Origin: CAYXXZ01 sp964469165
GTDB lineage: Bacteria; Pseudomonadota; Gammaproteobacteria; Pseudomonadales; Porticoccaceae
Direction: 5' to 3'
Length of the DNA: 64,000 bases
Assembly: GCA_964469165.1 (NCBI GenBank)
Contig: CAYXXZ010000001.1
Location: 62,001-126,000, forward strand
Part shown: positions 18,288-26,795 of the stretch, in pieces
Layout of the letters: each line of letters starts with the position of its first letter
Position numbering within the stretch: the first letter of the stretch is position 1
The notes under the pieces: generated by a model
What the model saw: the letters and a program-made list of their open reading frames with translations, nothing else
The model's database searches: none
What the model was told of the DNA's origin: nothing
Made by a program: the position numbers and the translations under genes

Positions 18288-19253
18288 ATGCGGCTTTCAC
18301 CTTATGAGATACAGACTCTCCACACCAGCCTGTCAGTCCTGAATTTCGATCCGCTCATGGATTCCGATCCGTCCCAGGAGCCAGTGGCGGGAAAGTATCT
18401 GCGCCTTTACGGCATGGATTATTCCGAAACGGACAGTGCCACGCACTATCTGCATCGCTGGGGCAGGGTGACGGTGCCCCCTTATACCATCGCCTGCCAC
18501 TACTGGCTGCCGCAGCAGGCGCCGACCCTGCCGGAAAAAGGCATGGTGATGGTGGTACACGGCTACTTCGATCACGTCGGGCTTTACGGCCATCTGGTAC
18601 GCCATCTGCTTGAACAGGGCTACGGCGTGGTGGCGTTCGACCTGCCGGGGCACGGGCTGTCCAGTGGTGAACGCGCCAGCATTGCCAGTTTCGATGACTA
18701 CGTGGACGTTTTCGAAGCCATTCTCTCCCTTGTAAAACGGGCATTCCCCGTATCCCTGTGCGCCGTTGGCCAAAGCACCGGCGGCGCCATCCTTCTCAAG
18801 CATCTCAGCCTCGGCAACCGGGATCTGGCCAGGGTCGCCTTGCTCGCCCCGCTGGTGGAGCCGGCACAGTGGTGGTTCAACCGCATCATCTACGCGCTGG
18901 GCCATCGCGTCCTCAAAGGTGTGAAGAGGGTATTCAAGGTCAATTCCGGCGATGCGGATTTCGTGCGCTTCATCGAACACGACGACCCTCTCCAGCCGGA
19001 CTACATCCCCATCGCCTGGCTCGGCGCCATGCGCGGCTGGGTAAGGGAGTGCCGCGCCATGAAGCCCTGCGATTTTCCCGCCACCATCATTCAGGGCACG
19101 GCGGACACGACGCTGTCGTGGCGCACCAACCTGCGCATACTGCGCCGCAAGTTTCCCGCCGCCACCGTTGTCTTGATTCCCGAAGCGCGCCATCATCTGG
19201 TGAACGAAAGCCCGCCACTGCGCCAGCAGGTGTTCGAGCTCATGGGGTTCTGA
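18288..19253 (+). CDS. Alpha/beta hydrolase, monoacylglycerol-lipase-like
   Basis: 321 aa with no signal peptide. It has the oxyanion-hole segment VHGYFDHVGLY and the nucleophile elbow GQSTGG. The conserved FDLPGHGLSSGER loop and the Asp/His region IQGTADTTLSW ... ARHHLVNE complete the fold. The family hydrolyses esters of glycerol or related lipids; the substrate is not determined here. An AGAAGGA lies ahead of the ATG. The stop directly abuts the ATG of the FAD oxidase, so the two are co-transcribed. Confidence 0.85.
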   Translation: MRLSPYEIQTLHTSLSVLNFDPLMDSDPSQEPVAGKYLRLYGMDYSETDSATHYLHRWGRVTVPPYTIACHYWLPQQAPTLPEKGMVMVVHGYFDHVGLYGHLVRHLLEQGYGVVAFDLPGHGLSSGERASIASFDDYVDVFEAILSLVKRAFPVSLCAVGQSTGGAILLKHLSLGNRDLARVALLAPLVEPAQWWFNRIIYALGHRVLKGVKRVFKVNSGDADFVRFIEHDDPLQPDYIPIAWLGAMRGWVRECRAMKPCDFPATIIQGTADTTLSWRTNLRILRRKFPAATVVLIPEARHHLVNESPPLRQQVFELMGF

Positions 19254-20630
19254 ATGAAACAGTTCGCTGACCACTTCAAGGCCATCGTCGGCGCCGACCA
19301 CGTCCTTGCCGATACGACGGAAATGGCCCCTTATGGCATCGACCGCACCACTCTCTGGCAGCCCAATCCCTCGCTGGTGATACGGCCCGACTCCATCGAG
19401 CAAGTACGGCAGATCGTGCTGCTCGCCAACGCGCACAATATTCCCCTGGTACCCTCCGGCGGTCGCACCGGGCTCGCCGGCGGTGCCGTGGCTCGGCACG
19501 GCGAAGTGGTGGTGAGCCTGGAGCGCATGAACCGCATCCGGCATTTTTCTGGGCCTGACCAGGCCGTCACCTGCGAAGCGGGGGTGATCACAAAACACCT
19601 TCAACAGTTCGCACAAGAGCAGGGGCTCTTTTATCCGGTGGATTTTGCGTCCTCCGGCTCCAGCCATATCGGAGGCAACGTCGCCACCAACGCCGGCGGC
19701 ATCCACGTGCTGCGCTACGGCGGCACCCGTGAACAGATAACGGGCCTCAAAGTGGTCACCGGCAATGGCGATATCCTCGACCTCAATCGCGGTCTCGTAA
19801 AAAACAACTGCGGCCCGGATTTGCGACACCTGTTCATCGGCTCCGAAGGCATCCTCGGTTTCATCTGCGAAGTCACCGTCAGGCTCCAGCCGGCGCCGCC
19901 GCCGCAAACCGTGATGGTGGTCGCCAGCCGGGCGATCACCGACCTGCTCTCCGTTTTCCAGCAGGCGCGCAAGCGTTTCTCTCTGAGCGCGTTCGAATTC
20001 TTTTCACAACAGGCAGTGGACGCCGTAACAGCACATACAGGACAGCCATCTCCCTTTACCACGCCGGCGCCTTGCTACGGCCTGCTGGAGTTCGACGCGC
20101 CGCACGACGAAGAGGCCATCAGCGATTTCTTTGCGCACTGTCAGAGCCATGGCTGGATCGATGATGCGGTAATCGCCCGCTCTGAGAGGCAGGCCAGGAC
20201 ACTATGGCAACTGCGGGAGAACATTTCGGAAAGCCTGTCACCCCGCAAGCCGTTGAAGAATGATGTGGCCGTTCGACTGGAGGTTCTGCCCCGCTTCATT
20301 GCACAGCTGGAATCGCTGCTGGCGGACAGATTTCCGGATCTGCGCAGCGTCTGGTTCGGGCATCTGGGCGACGGGAATATCCATGTGAATATCCTGCAAC
20401 CCGACGAAGGCGGCGATCGGCAGTTTGCCGAGAAGGTACCGCAGATCCTGGCACTGGTATTTGACCTGGTGAGCAGGCAGGGCGGGAGCATCTCCGCGGA
20501 ACACGGCGTGGGCTTGCTGAAGCGGGACAGCCTGAAGCGTTCCGAATCCGCCGGCGAAGCCATGCTGCGCGTACAACTCAAGACATGCTTTGATCCCCAT
20601 GATGTCATGAATCGGGGCAAGGTGGTGTGA
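19254..20630 (+). CDS. FAD-binding 2-hydroxyacid oxidase/dehydrogenase (GlcD family)
   Basis: 458 aa. The N-terminal FAD_binding_4 domain shows VPSGGRTGLAGGAV and GGNVATNAGGIHVLRYG. The C-terminal FAD-oxidase domain shows GHLGDGNIHVNI and ISAEHGVGLLKRD. Relatives oxidise glycolate, D-lactate or D-2-hydroxyglutarate. The single-subunit size argues for a D-2-hydroxyacid dehydrogenase rather than a glycolate oxidase complex, but the substrate is inferred. It starts immediately after the lipase stop. Confidence 0.88.
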   Translation: MKQFADHFKAIVGADHVLADTTEMAPYGIDRTTLWQPNPSLVIRPDSIEQVRQIVLLANAHNIPLVPSGGRTGLAGGAVARHGEVVVSLERMNRIRHFSGPDQAVTCEAGVITKHLQQFAQEQGLFYPVDFASSGSSHIGGNVATNAGGIHVLRYGGTREQITGLKVVTGNGDILDLNRGLVKNNCGPDLRHLFIGSEGILGFICEVTVRLQPAPPPQTVMVVASRAITDLLSVFQQARKRFSLSAFEFFSQQAVDAVTAHTGQPSPFTTPAPCYGLLEFDAPHDEEAISDFFAHCQSHGWIDDAVIARSERQARTLWQLRENISESLSPRKPLKNDVAVRLEVLPRFIAQLESLLADRFPDLRSVWFGHLGDGNIHVNILQPDEGGDRQFAEKVPQILALVFDLVSRQGGSISAEHGVGLLKRDSLKRSESAGEAMLRVQLKTCFDPHDVMNRGKVV

Positions 20631-20705
20631 ACCATTCACTGCCGTCGACTGAAGCTTATTCCACATGGAGTTGCCAATCCGTATCCGATCGACTACAGTT
20701 TCTCT

Positions 20706-21002
20706 ATGTTCACGGTCAGATTCACCAAGGAGTTCTCCGTCTGGCTCGACGGAATCAAGGACGGTACGACGCGGCGCCGGCTTCAGACACGTTTGCGCAA
20801 AGCGACCCTTGGCAATCTGGGAGATGTGAAGCCAGTCGGGGGTGGCGTGATGGAGATGCGCGAATTCTTCGGGTCAGGCTGGCGCATGTACTACGTACAG
20901 CGCGGCCGGGTGCTGATCATCATGCTGGGCGGCGGAGACAAATCTACGCAGGATGCGGACATCGCTGCAGCCAGGCATTTATCCGCCACTATCGAGGAAT
21001 GA
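20706..21002 (+). CDS. higB: RelE/ParE-superfamily toxin (HigB-like addiction-module killer)
   Basis: 98 aa. FTKEFSVWLDGIKDGTTRRRL, the middle LGDVKPVGGGVMEMR and WRMYYVQRGRVLIIML match the putative addiction-module killer subfamily of RelE/ParE toxins, which act as ribosome-dependent mRNA interferases. It lies four bases ahead of its cognate antitoxin; toxin-first order is typical of this subfamily. Length and conserved basic residues look intact. Confidence 0.88.
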   Translation: MFTVRFTKEFSVWLDGIKDGTTRRRLQTRLRKATLGNLGDVKPVGGGVMEMREFFGSGWRMYYVQRGRVLIIMLGGGDKSTQDADIAAARHLSATIEE

Positions 21003-21005
21003 TGT

Positions 21006-21308
21006 ATGAGCAAGAAGATCAAGGTTTCTGAATTGCCCATCTTCGACATGGCCGAGTATCTGGAAGACGATCAAGCCATTGCCGAGTACTTGACCATCGT
21101 GATGGAAGAAAACGATCCGGCCCTGCTCGCCGCCGCCTTGGGCGATATCGCACGAGCACGCGGCATGAATGAAATTGCCAAAGCTTCCGGCCTGGGCCGA
21201 GAGGCGTTGTACAAAGCGTTGCGGCCGGGCGCCAAGCCGCGCTTCGAGACTATCCAGCGAGTATGCGCGGCATTGGGAGTCAAGCTGACGGCGGTGCCTG
21301 CCGGGTAA
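21006..21308 (+). CDS. higA: HigA-like HTH antitoxin
   Basis: 100 aa. The middle AAALGDIARARGMNEIAKASGLGREALYKAL is a Cro/C1-type helix-turn-helix, and the end IQRVCAALGVKLTAV is typical of the addiction-module antidote family. It neutralises the preceding toxin and probably represses the promoter. The genes are separated by only three bases. This is the intact module of the region, in contrast to the damaged one at 22.0-23.0 kb. Confidence 0.88.
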   Translation: MSKKIKVSELPIFDMAEYLEDDQAIAEYLTIVMEENDPALLAAALGDIARARGMNEIAKASGLGREALYKALRPGAKPRFETIQRVCAALGVKLTAVPAG

Positions 21309-21351
21309 TATCCGTTAGTGGGTACCTCGCCTATAGCGGCAAGTTCTCCTT

Positions 21352-21909
21352 CTATTTTGTGCTGATGCCGTAATTAATCAGCACACCGTCATCCTGCTCG
21401 TCGTACGTGATGGTATTGATGAACTCGTCACTGTGCGCAATGATCATGGTGCCGCCGAGCAGCGTCTTGCTCTCGCTTCGGATATCCCAGCCTTCGTTGA
21501 CATACGAAATTCTGGTCCAGTTATCCACTTTCTCGAAGCTGTCCGCTGTTTTGATTCTAACGCTGTATTCCGTTTTACCAGCGCTGCTGGCCGAGAGTTT
21601 ACTGTCGACGACATCACCGAGATAAAGCGGTATTTTGTTGCCCAGGAAACCCTCGACCAGGGCACCTTCGATTTTTTGTTCGCCCGAGGCGGCCTGATTC
21701 TGATTGACGGTATCCTGAGATGCGGAGCCGCTGCTTGCAGCCTGTTCATTCACTCCGCGCGGCATGGCGCTATAAGCCCCGTAAACAACAGTTCCCGCTA
21801 CCACCACGCCGAAACAGTCAAAAACGCCTTGTTTTTTACAATACCTGCCTGTCGCATCTGTTCCTTTATTGATAAGCCGGAAAGTTGAGCTACGGACTCG
21901 TAGGGGCAA
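21352..21909 (-). CDS. Hypothetical single-pass membrane protein
   Basis: Up to 185 aa, no family recognised. A hydrophobic segment (VFDCFGVVVAGTVVYGAYSAM, about residues 29-49) is followed by a Ser/Gln-rich linker and a soluble domain of about 120 residues predicted to face the periplasm. The start is doubtful: the only upstream start (TTG, 21909) lies inside a palindromic repeat, so the repeat may have replaced the original 5' end. Confidence 0.5.
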   Translation of the reverse strand: MPLRVRSSTFRLINKGTDATGRYCKKQGVFDCFGVVVAGTVVYGAYSAMPRGVNEQAASSGSASQDTVNQNQAASGEQKIEGALVEGFLGNKIPLYLGDVVDSKLSASSAGKTEYSVRIKTADSFEKVDNWTRISYVNEGWDIRSESKTLLGGTMIIAHSDEFINTITYDEQDDGVLINYGISTK

Positions 21910-21950
21910 TTGCGCGAACCGATAAAGCCGGTTTCATGAATTGCCCCTAC
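21900..21950. repeat. MITE-like palindrome, family C copy 1 (long form)
   Basis: Arms GTAGGGGCAATT (21900-21911) and AATTGCCCCTAC (21939-21950) flank a 27-nt centre. The centre starts GCGCGAACCG and ends GGTTTCATG. The same long form recurs at 49394-49444 and a shorter form at 33550-33577 and 34728-34755. Confidence 0.85.
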
Positions 21951-21983
21951 AGCGAGATCGGGGTCAGAACAAGAATTCTCTCA

Positions 21984-22156
21984 TCAAAGATTCAGCTGCT
22001 CCAACTCAATTCCCAGCGCTTCATTGATTTTGGCACGGGTAACCCAGCGCAGCTTCTTGGCACTTTCCATCTGCGCATACGCCGCCTGTGAGACGCCAAG
22101 CTGCCCTACAATATTCCGCGCGAGCAGGGCGCAGGTATTCGCCCGTCAAGGAGCAT
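21984..22156 (-). pseudogene. Truncated, frameshifted XRE/HigA-type antitoxin remnant
   Basis: The minus strand reads IVGQLGVSQAAYAQMESAKK followed by TRAKINEALGIELEQL, the C-terminal part of a HigA-type HTH. Just upstream, MLLDGRIPAP reads in another frame; loss of one base near 22128 would join the two. It begins three bases after the yhaV stop. A matching toxin is not seen. Confidence 0.65.
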
Positions 22157-22158
22157 TG

Positions 22159-22617
22159 TTACTCCTTCTTCAACCAGCCTGACCGGCTCGCTGCCACAAG
22201 GCTTTCCCAATCGTCTGGTGGGTTGCCGCGCGGGAGTATCTTCTCGAACACCGCGTAGGGATCGGATTTGCTACCGGAGGAACGAAGTGTCTGCTCATCG
22301 TTGATCCAGGCGAACACGATGGTCCTGGACCTGGTGTCATATCGAAAGAACAGACGGAAACGCCTTCCAACCTTGGCTCGCCGCCAATGGCGGTGTGCCG
22401 GCCCCAGTGTGTTGCCTTGCCGATATTCACCCCGGCCCGGGTCGCGGGGTATGACCTCAAGAAGCAACTGGCTCAGAGCTCTGAACAACTTTACGTTGGC
22501 ATTGCCTTGGTAACTTTGCGGGTCGTTGCGCTGCGCACGCTCGGCGGCTGATTCCAGTTTTCGCAGTTGTTCCAGAATGCATTCATGGAACAACAGTATC
22601 CATCCATGGCGTTGCAT
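22159..22617 (-). CDS. yhaV: YhaV-family type II toxin
   Basis: 152 aa, the expected length. Conserved blocks are LFRALSQLLLEVIPRDP, VGRRFRLFFRYDTRSRTIVF, AWINDEQTLRS and the C-terminal RGNPPDDWESL. YhaV is a RelE-superfamily ribosome-dependent RNase paired with the AbrB-fold antitoxin PrlF. The ATG overlaps the prlF stop by one base. The toxin appears intact while its antitoxin gene carries a frameshift. Confidence 0.92.
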   Translation of the reverse strand: MQRHGWILLFHECILEQLRKLESAAERAQRNDPQSYQGNANVKLFRALSQLLLEVIPRDPGRGEYRQGNTLGPAHRHWRRAKVGRRFRLFFRYDTRSRTIVFAWINDEQTLRSSGSKSDPYAVFEKILPRGNPPDDWESLVAASRSGWLKKE

Positions 22618-22962
22618 CAGAGGGCGACGTCTCCTTCCATGTCTTCATCAAGATCCACCGGATGCTCCAGATTGGCCAACATGGCCTGAGCGAGAGTATC
22701 CGGCAGAGGCCCAAGGTGCTTGCCCTGGCGGATATCCTGTTCCAGCAAGCTCAGAAAGGCAGCGATGGCCGGATCTTCATGGCCGGCATCGGCACGGGTG
22801 ACAATCACATCGCCATTGCGCAACTCAAATGCCACTTTCTCGCCGGTGGCCACACCCAGAGCCTGGCGGATGGACTTGGGCAGGGTGATCTGCCCTTTGG
22901 AGGTCTAAGGTAGCTTGTTCGTGAATGGCAGACACGGTCAAAGCCTCGTCGGTAATGCTCAC
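22617..22962 (-). pseudogene. prlF: PrlF antitoxin gene with a one-base insertion
   Basis: From a GTG at 22962 the frame reads SITDEALTVSAIHEQATL. One extra base at about 22905 then shifts it. In the next frame the reading resumes TSKGQITLPKSIRQALGV and runs on to the stop at 22617. Removing that base restores a SpoVT/AbrB-type swapped-hairpin domain typical of PrlF. Without it, only a 78-residue C-terminal piece starting GTG 22853 is open. Sequencing error, true loss or recoding are all possible. Confidence 0.75.
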
Positions 22963-22968
22963 GCCAAC

Positions 22969-22992
22969 AAGGTAAGGAATATTCCTTACCTT
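22969..22992. promoter_or_regulatory. 24-bp perfect palindrome, probable PrlF operator
   Basis: Half-site AAGGTAAGGAAT is followed with no spacer by its exact complement ATTCCTTACCTT. It lies seven bases upstream of the prlF GTG. AbrB-fold antitoxins repress their own promoters at symmetric sites, so this is the likely autoregulatory operator. Confidence 0.6.
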
Positions 22993-23136
22993 ATCAATCT
23001 GGTCTCTACAAATATTCAGAGACAGACCAGCTTTGATTGAAAAAGAATCGCGTTCAGAGCGAAGCGCCGCTGGCTCCCAGCTCCGGCATTCACCCTGTGG
23101 AAGGGAAGGGATTATTCTCTAACCTTCTGAAACCGA

Positions 23137-24231
23137 TCACTTTTCAACCACCTTACTGCCTTTTACCACCACTTCCGGGCCACTGATTCCGCGCGGAAAA
23201 TCCGCATAGCGGGCATCCTCGAAACGCACCACCACCTCGCTCTCGCCCCGTTCGATCAGCGCGTAGGGAAAGCGTGACCAGGACAGATAGCGCTGGGCGC
23301 TGATATCCTGCGCCGCTTGTACGACGGCAGGATCATCGAGATTGCGATCGATATGCCAGTCGTAGAGGGTCAGGTGCGGTGTCGCGAGCCAGTCCCAAGC
23401 GCCCAGGTAATACGCGTCTTCCGTGGCGGCTACCACGGTGCCCTGTAAGGGATTGGCGGGTACCGGGCCGATCATCACATCCTGTGCGGCGCCGAGGCCG
23501 CGCTCCGCCAGCGCGCTGCGCACCTCTGCTCGCGCCGGTATATTGGCGATTACATTTGCCGCCATGTAGGCGGTCACCACCACGACCAGAGTACGCGCCG
23601 CCATTTCGCCGGGAACAACGTGTCTCAGGCGCAGAACGGCGACGGCAACCAGACCGGCCAGCCACAGGCCTTGCGCCACACCGGGTACCAGCGGGTTGGT
23701 GAGCACCAGCCACGAGGTCGGCAGCCAGAACAGCAGCCAGGCGAGCAGGGCGGGAAGGCGCTGCGACCACAACAGAAAACACAGTCCACCAAATATCAGC
23801 CACAGCCAGGGATCGATGATGAACAGTCCATCGCCATAGAACCAGCGGCCATCGAAGGGCATCAGCCAGCGCAGGCCATAATTGTTGAGCCAGTCGAGAG
23901 CAGGGTGGCTGATCACGGCAATCGCACTGACCAGCAGCAGCGGCCACCAACGCGCCGGTTCCGCGCCCGGTCGCCAGCGTCGTCGCACCAATTTGTCCCA
24001 CAACAGCAACCCCGCCGCCAACAAGGGCGGCAGCAGCACCAACGCGAGCACCCCGTGGGTCCAGCCGCGGCGGTGGGCGAGAGCCATGTAATCGCTGGCG
24101 AAAGCGACGACGATGTCTACATCCGCAATGTTGGCGCCAATCAGCAGGGCGGCGGTGGCCAGCGGGGTGGCGCGGCGCAGACCGGTAGCGGCCAGCGCAC
24201 CACCGGTGAGAGTGTGGGCAATGGGGTCCAT
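23137..24231 (-). CDS. Membrane-bound metal-dependent hydrolase (YdjM/DUF457 family)
   Basis: 364 aa from ATG 24231. The N-terminus MDPIAHTLTGGALAATGL carries the conserved His, followed by GANIADVDIVV, HRRGWTHGV and ISHPALDWLNNYG. These form the His/Asp set of the LexA-regulated YdjM family. Several membrane segments follow (about residues 60-240), then a C-terminal extracytoplasmic domain. Enzymatic role is unproven. An in-frame extension to 24363 is not family-like and was discarded. Confidence 0.85.
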   Translation of the reverse strand: MDPIAHTLTGGALAATGLRRATPLATAALLIGANIADVDIVVAFASDYMALAHRRGWTHGVLALVLLPPLLAAGLLLWDKLVRRRWRPGAEPARWWPLLLVSAIAVISHPALDWLNNYGLRWLMPFDGRWFYGDGLFIIDPWLWLIFGGLCFLLWSQRLPALLAWLLFWLPTSWLVLTNPLVPGVAQGLWLAGLVAVAVLRLRHVVPGEMAARTLVVVVTAYMAANVIANIPARAEVRSALAERGLGAAQDVMIGPVPANPLQGTVVAATEDAYYLGAWDWLATPHLTLYDWHIDRNLDDPAVVQAAQDISAQRYLSWSRFPYALIERGESEVVVRFEDARYADFPRGISGPEVVVKGSKVVEK

Positions 24232-24440
24232 GGATATCCTGTTTTCCAGCGGTGGGAGAACGTCCGCCGCCATTCGCACATCTGAACAAAAGCGGGCCGA
24301 AAGGGATTGTACGCATCGCGCCCAGCCTGTCCACGTCGCGCGGGTTGCGCATTGGCGAGACAAACCCGATGATTGGCGGCGAAACGTTCCGGCAGGGCTA
24401 GGGTCTGTCGGTATGACACTTTCAAACAGAGATCGATACC

Positions 24441-24794
24441 ATGGAAAACACCCCCATCTCTCCCGCCGTCAGCGACAAGCAAAAAAACCTGGTACTGCTG
24501 GTCTACATCCTCCAGGCCCTGAGCTTTCTGGTGGGCATCAGCGCCATTGCCGGCGTCTTCATCAACTATCTGAAGCGCGACGAGGTGAAAGGCACCTGGC
24601 TGGAATCTCATTTCGAGTGGCAGATCAAAACCTTCTGGTACTCGCTTTTGGGGGCGTTCATCGGCTTCGTGCTGCTGATCATCGGTATCGGCGTGCTCAT
24701 TCTCGGCGCCGTGACCCTGTGGTACATCTACCGCATCATCAAGGGCTGGCTCGCCTACAACGATGCCAAGGCACTGCCCGATGGCCTCTTCTGA
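24441..24794 (+). CDS. Small membrane protein of the DUF4870-like type
   Basis: 117 aa with three hydrophobic helices (about 19-42, 66-90, 91-105). The HFEWQIKTFWYS element between helices and WYIYRIIKGW near the end are characteristic of small DUF4870/YIP-like membrane proteins of unknown role. The stop overlaps the next gene's start by 14 bases, so translation is probably coupled. Confidence 0.75.
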   Translation: MENTPISPAVSDKQKNLVLLVYILQALSFLVGISAIAGVFINYLKRDEVKGTWLESHFEWQIKTFWYSLLGAFIGFVLLIIGIGVLILGAVTLWYIYRIIKGWLAYNDAKALPDGLF

Positions 24795-25461
24795 TCACTA
24801 CCAGCACCGCTTCATCAGCGGCGATGCGACGCCCTGGCCCGCGGGCAAGGTGCTGTGCGTGGGGCGCAACTACGCGGCGCACGCCGCCGAGCTGAACAAC
24901 TCGGTGCCCGAGGCGCCGCTGCTGTTCCTCAAGCCATCGACCGCGATTACCGCGTTCGACGGCGAACTGGCACTGGCTGCGGATCTCGGCATTCACCACT
25001 ACGAAACCGAAATGACGGTGCTGATCGGCAAGCCGCTACGGCGCTGCTCCCCGGAGCAGGCGCGCGGCGCCATCGCCGGCCTTGGCGTCGGGCTCGATCT
25101 GACCTTGCGAGCCCTGCAGGACAACCTCAAGGCCAGGCGCCACCCCTGGGAGCAGGCCAAGGCGTTCGATGGCAGTTGCGTGTTGTCCGCCTTTGCGCCC
25201 TCTTTGCCCACCACGGATATTCAGAATCTGGCGGTGCGGCTGTGGCGCAACGGCGAGTTGGTGCAGGACGGCAACACCGGGCAGATGCTGTTTCCCGTTG
25301 TTGCCCTGCTCGAAAAAATGAGCCGCTATTTCACCCTGCTGCCCGGCGATGTGGTCATGACCGGCACCCCCAAAGGGGTGGGCGAGTTGCACCATGGCGA
25401 TACAGTGCGCGCCGAACTGGGTACACTGGTGGTCGCGCAGGCGAGCGTGGCGTACCTGTAG
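24781..25461 (+). CDS. Fumarylacetoacetate-hydrolase-family protein
   Basis: 226 aa from ATG 24781. KVLCVGRNYAAHAAEL opens the fold, HHYETEMTVLIGK carries the metal-binding acidic residues, and MTGTPKGVGELHHGD is the C-terminal signature. Members of this short, YcgM-like group are often oxaloacetate decarboxylases or acylpyruvases; the substrate here is unknown. It overlaps the preceding gene by 14 bases and is followed by srkA. Confidence 0.9.
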   Translation: MASSDHYQHRFISGDATPWPAGKVLCVGRNYAAHAAELNNSVPEAPLLFLKPSTAITAFDGELALAADLGIHHYETEMTVLIGKPLRRCSPEQARGAIAGLGVGLDLTLRALQDNLKARRHPWEQAKAFDGSCVLSAFAPSLPTTDIQNLAVRLWRNGELVQDGNTGQMLFPVVALLEKMSRYFTLLPGDVVMTGTPKGVGELHHGDTVRAELGTLVVAQASVAYL

Positions 25462-25518
25462 AGCTGGCGCCGTCGCCATCACCGGCAACCCGCACGCAGT
25501 AAAACGGAATCCGGAACC

Positions 25519-26520
25519 ATGATCGAGCAAGACCCGCAACACCCCTTCGAGCGCCTCACTCCCGATTTGATCATCGATGCGGTGCAGAGCACCGGGCTTT
25601 GGTGCGACGGACGCCTGCTGCCGCTCAATAGCTACGAAAACCGGGTGTATCAAGTGGGGCTGGACGAAGGCAGCCCTGTGATCGTCAAGTTCTACCGCCC
25701 GGAACGCTGGAGCGACGAGCAAATTCTCGAAGAACACCAGTTCTGTTTCGAGCTGGCAGAGCAGGAATTGCCCATCGTCGCGCCGCTGCTGATTCCCGGC
25801 GACGACAGGCAGACCAGTCTCGCCCACTTCGGCGGTTTTCGCTTCGCCATCTATCCGCGCCGCGGCGGCCACGCCCCCGAGCTCGACAATCTGGACAACC
25901 TGCACACCCTCGGCAAATGCATCGGCCGCATCCATCAGGTGGGCAGGGCGCGGCCCTTCGTCCACCGTCTCGCCATCGACGTACAGAGCTTTGGACACGA
26001 GTCCGTCGACTACATTGCCACCCACATGATCCCCGCCGACCTGAAAGCGGTATACGTCGGCGTGGCGCATGATCTGCTGGCGGCGGTTGAAGACGCTTTT
26101 TCCACCCTGCGCGGCGACGATTACATTCGCGTTCACGGCGACTGCCATCCCGGCAATATCCTGTGGCGCGACGATCTGCCCCATTTCGTGGACTTCGACG
26201 ATGCCCGCATGGCGCCCGCCATACAGGACATCTGGATGCTGCTGAGCGGCGAGCGCCAGCGCCAGACCGCGCAGCTCTGTGAAATCCTCGATGCCTACGC
26301 GGAATTCTGCGACTTCGATCCGCGCCAGCTGCGCTGGGCGGAAGGCTTCCGCGCCCTGCGGCTGATGTATTTCGCCGCCTGGCTGGCACGGCGCTGGCAG
26401 GACCCGGCCTTTCCCCGGGTATTCACCTGGTTCAACACGGCGCGCTACTGGGGCGACCACATCCTCGAACTGCGGGAGCAGCTCGCCACCATAGCCGAGC
26501 CGCCGTTGCAGTGGTTGTGA
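25519..26520 (+). CDS. srkA: Stress response kinase A (SrkA/YihE)
   Basis: 333 aa, the family length. SrkA is a cytoplasmic Ser/Thr kinase of the APH-like fold that counters stress-induced death in E. coli. Seen: the glycine-poor N-lobe segment LNSYENRVYQVGLD, the conserved lysine in VIVKFYRPERW, the catalytic loop HGDCHPGNILW and the metal-binding VDFDDARM. The start ATG at 25519 gives the normal N-terminus. Confidence 0.94.
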   Translation: MIEQDPQHPFERLTPDLIIDAVQSTGLWCDGRLLPLNSYENRVYQVGLDEGSPVIVKFYRPERWSDEQILEEHQFCFELAEQELPIVAPLLIPGDDRQTSLAHFGGFRFAIYPRRGGHAPELDNLDNLHTLGKCIGRIHQVGRARPFVHRLAIDVQSFGHESVDYIATHMIPADLKAVYVGVAHDLLAAVEDAFSTLRGDDYIRVHGDCHPGNILWRDDLPHFVDFDDARMAPAIQDIWMLLSGERQRQTAQLCEILDAYAEFCDFDPRQLRWAEGFRALRLMYFAAWLARRWQDPAFPRVFTWFNTARYWGDHILELREQLATIAEPPLQWL

Positions 26521-26542
26521 GGGTGGAAGGGACTTTTATCTT

Positions 26543-26750
26543 CCCTCTCCCCAGCCCTCTCCCTAAAGGGAGAGGGGGCAGAATGGGGGGTCGCAACAAT
26601 TCCCTCACGTTTCCAGACGAGGCACCGCAACGGCTCCCTCTCCCTTCAGGGAGAGGGGCAGAATGGGGGTCGCAACAACCCCCTTACTTTTCCAGACGAG
26701 GCACCGCAATAACTCCCTCTCCCTTCAGGGAGAGGGTTGGGGAGAGGGCG
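26543..26750. repeat. CCCTCTCCC hairpin repeats, three tandem units (family E)
   Basis: Three hairpins of the type CCCTCTCCC...GGGAGAGGG (first at 26555-26576) are separated by a roughly 60-nt segment repeated with few changes. That segment runs GCAGAATGGGGG to CCAGACGAGGCACCGCAA. The units are about 80 nt apart. This hairpin type is widespread between bacterial genes. Confidence 0.85.
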
Positions 26751-26795
26751 ACACCAACACCCGGGAACGGATTCGTCTCTCTGTCACAATTCGTC

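Noticed and set aside
26543..26750. Possible CRISPR array
   Set aside because: Only three units; the repeats are hairpins of a widespread intergenic family and the intervening sequences are themselves conserved rather than unique. No cas genes nearby.
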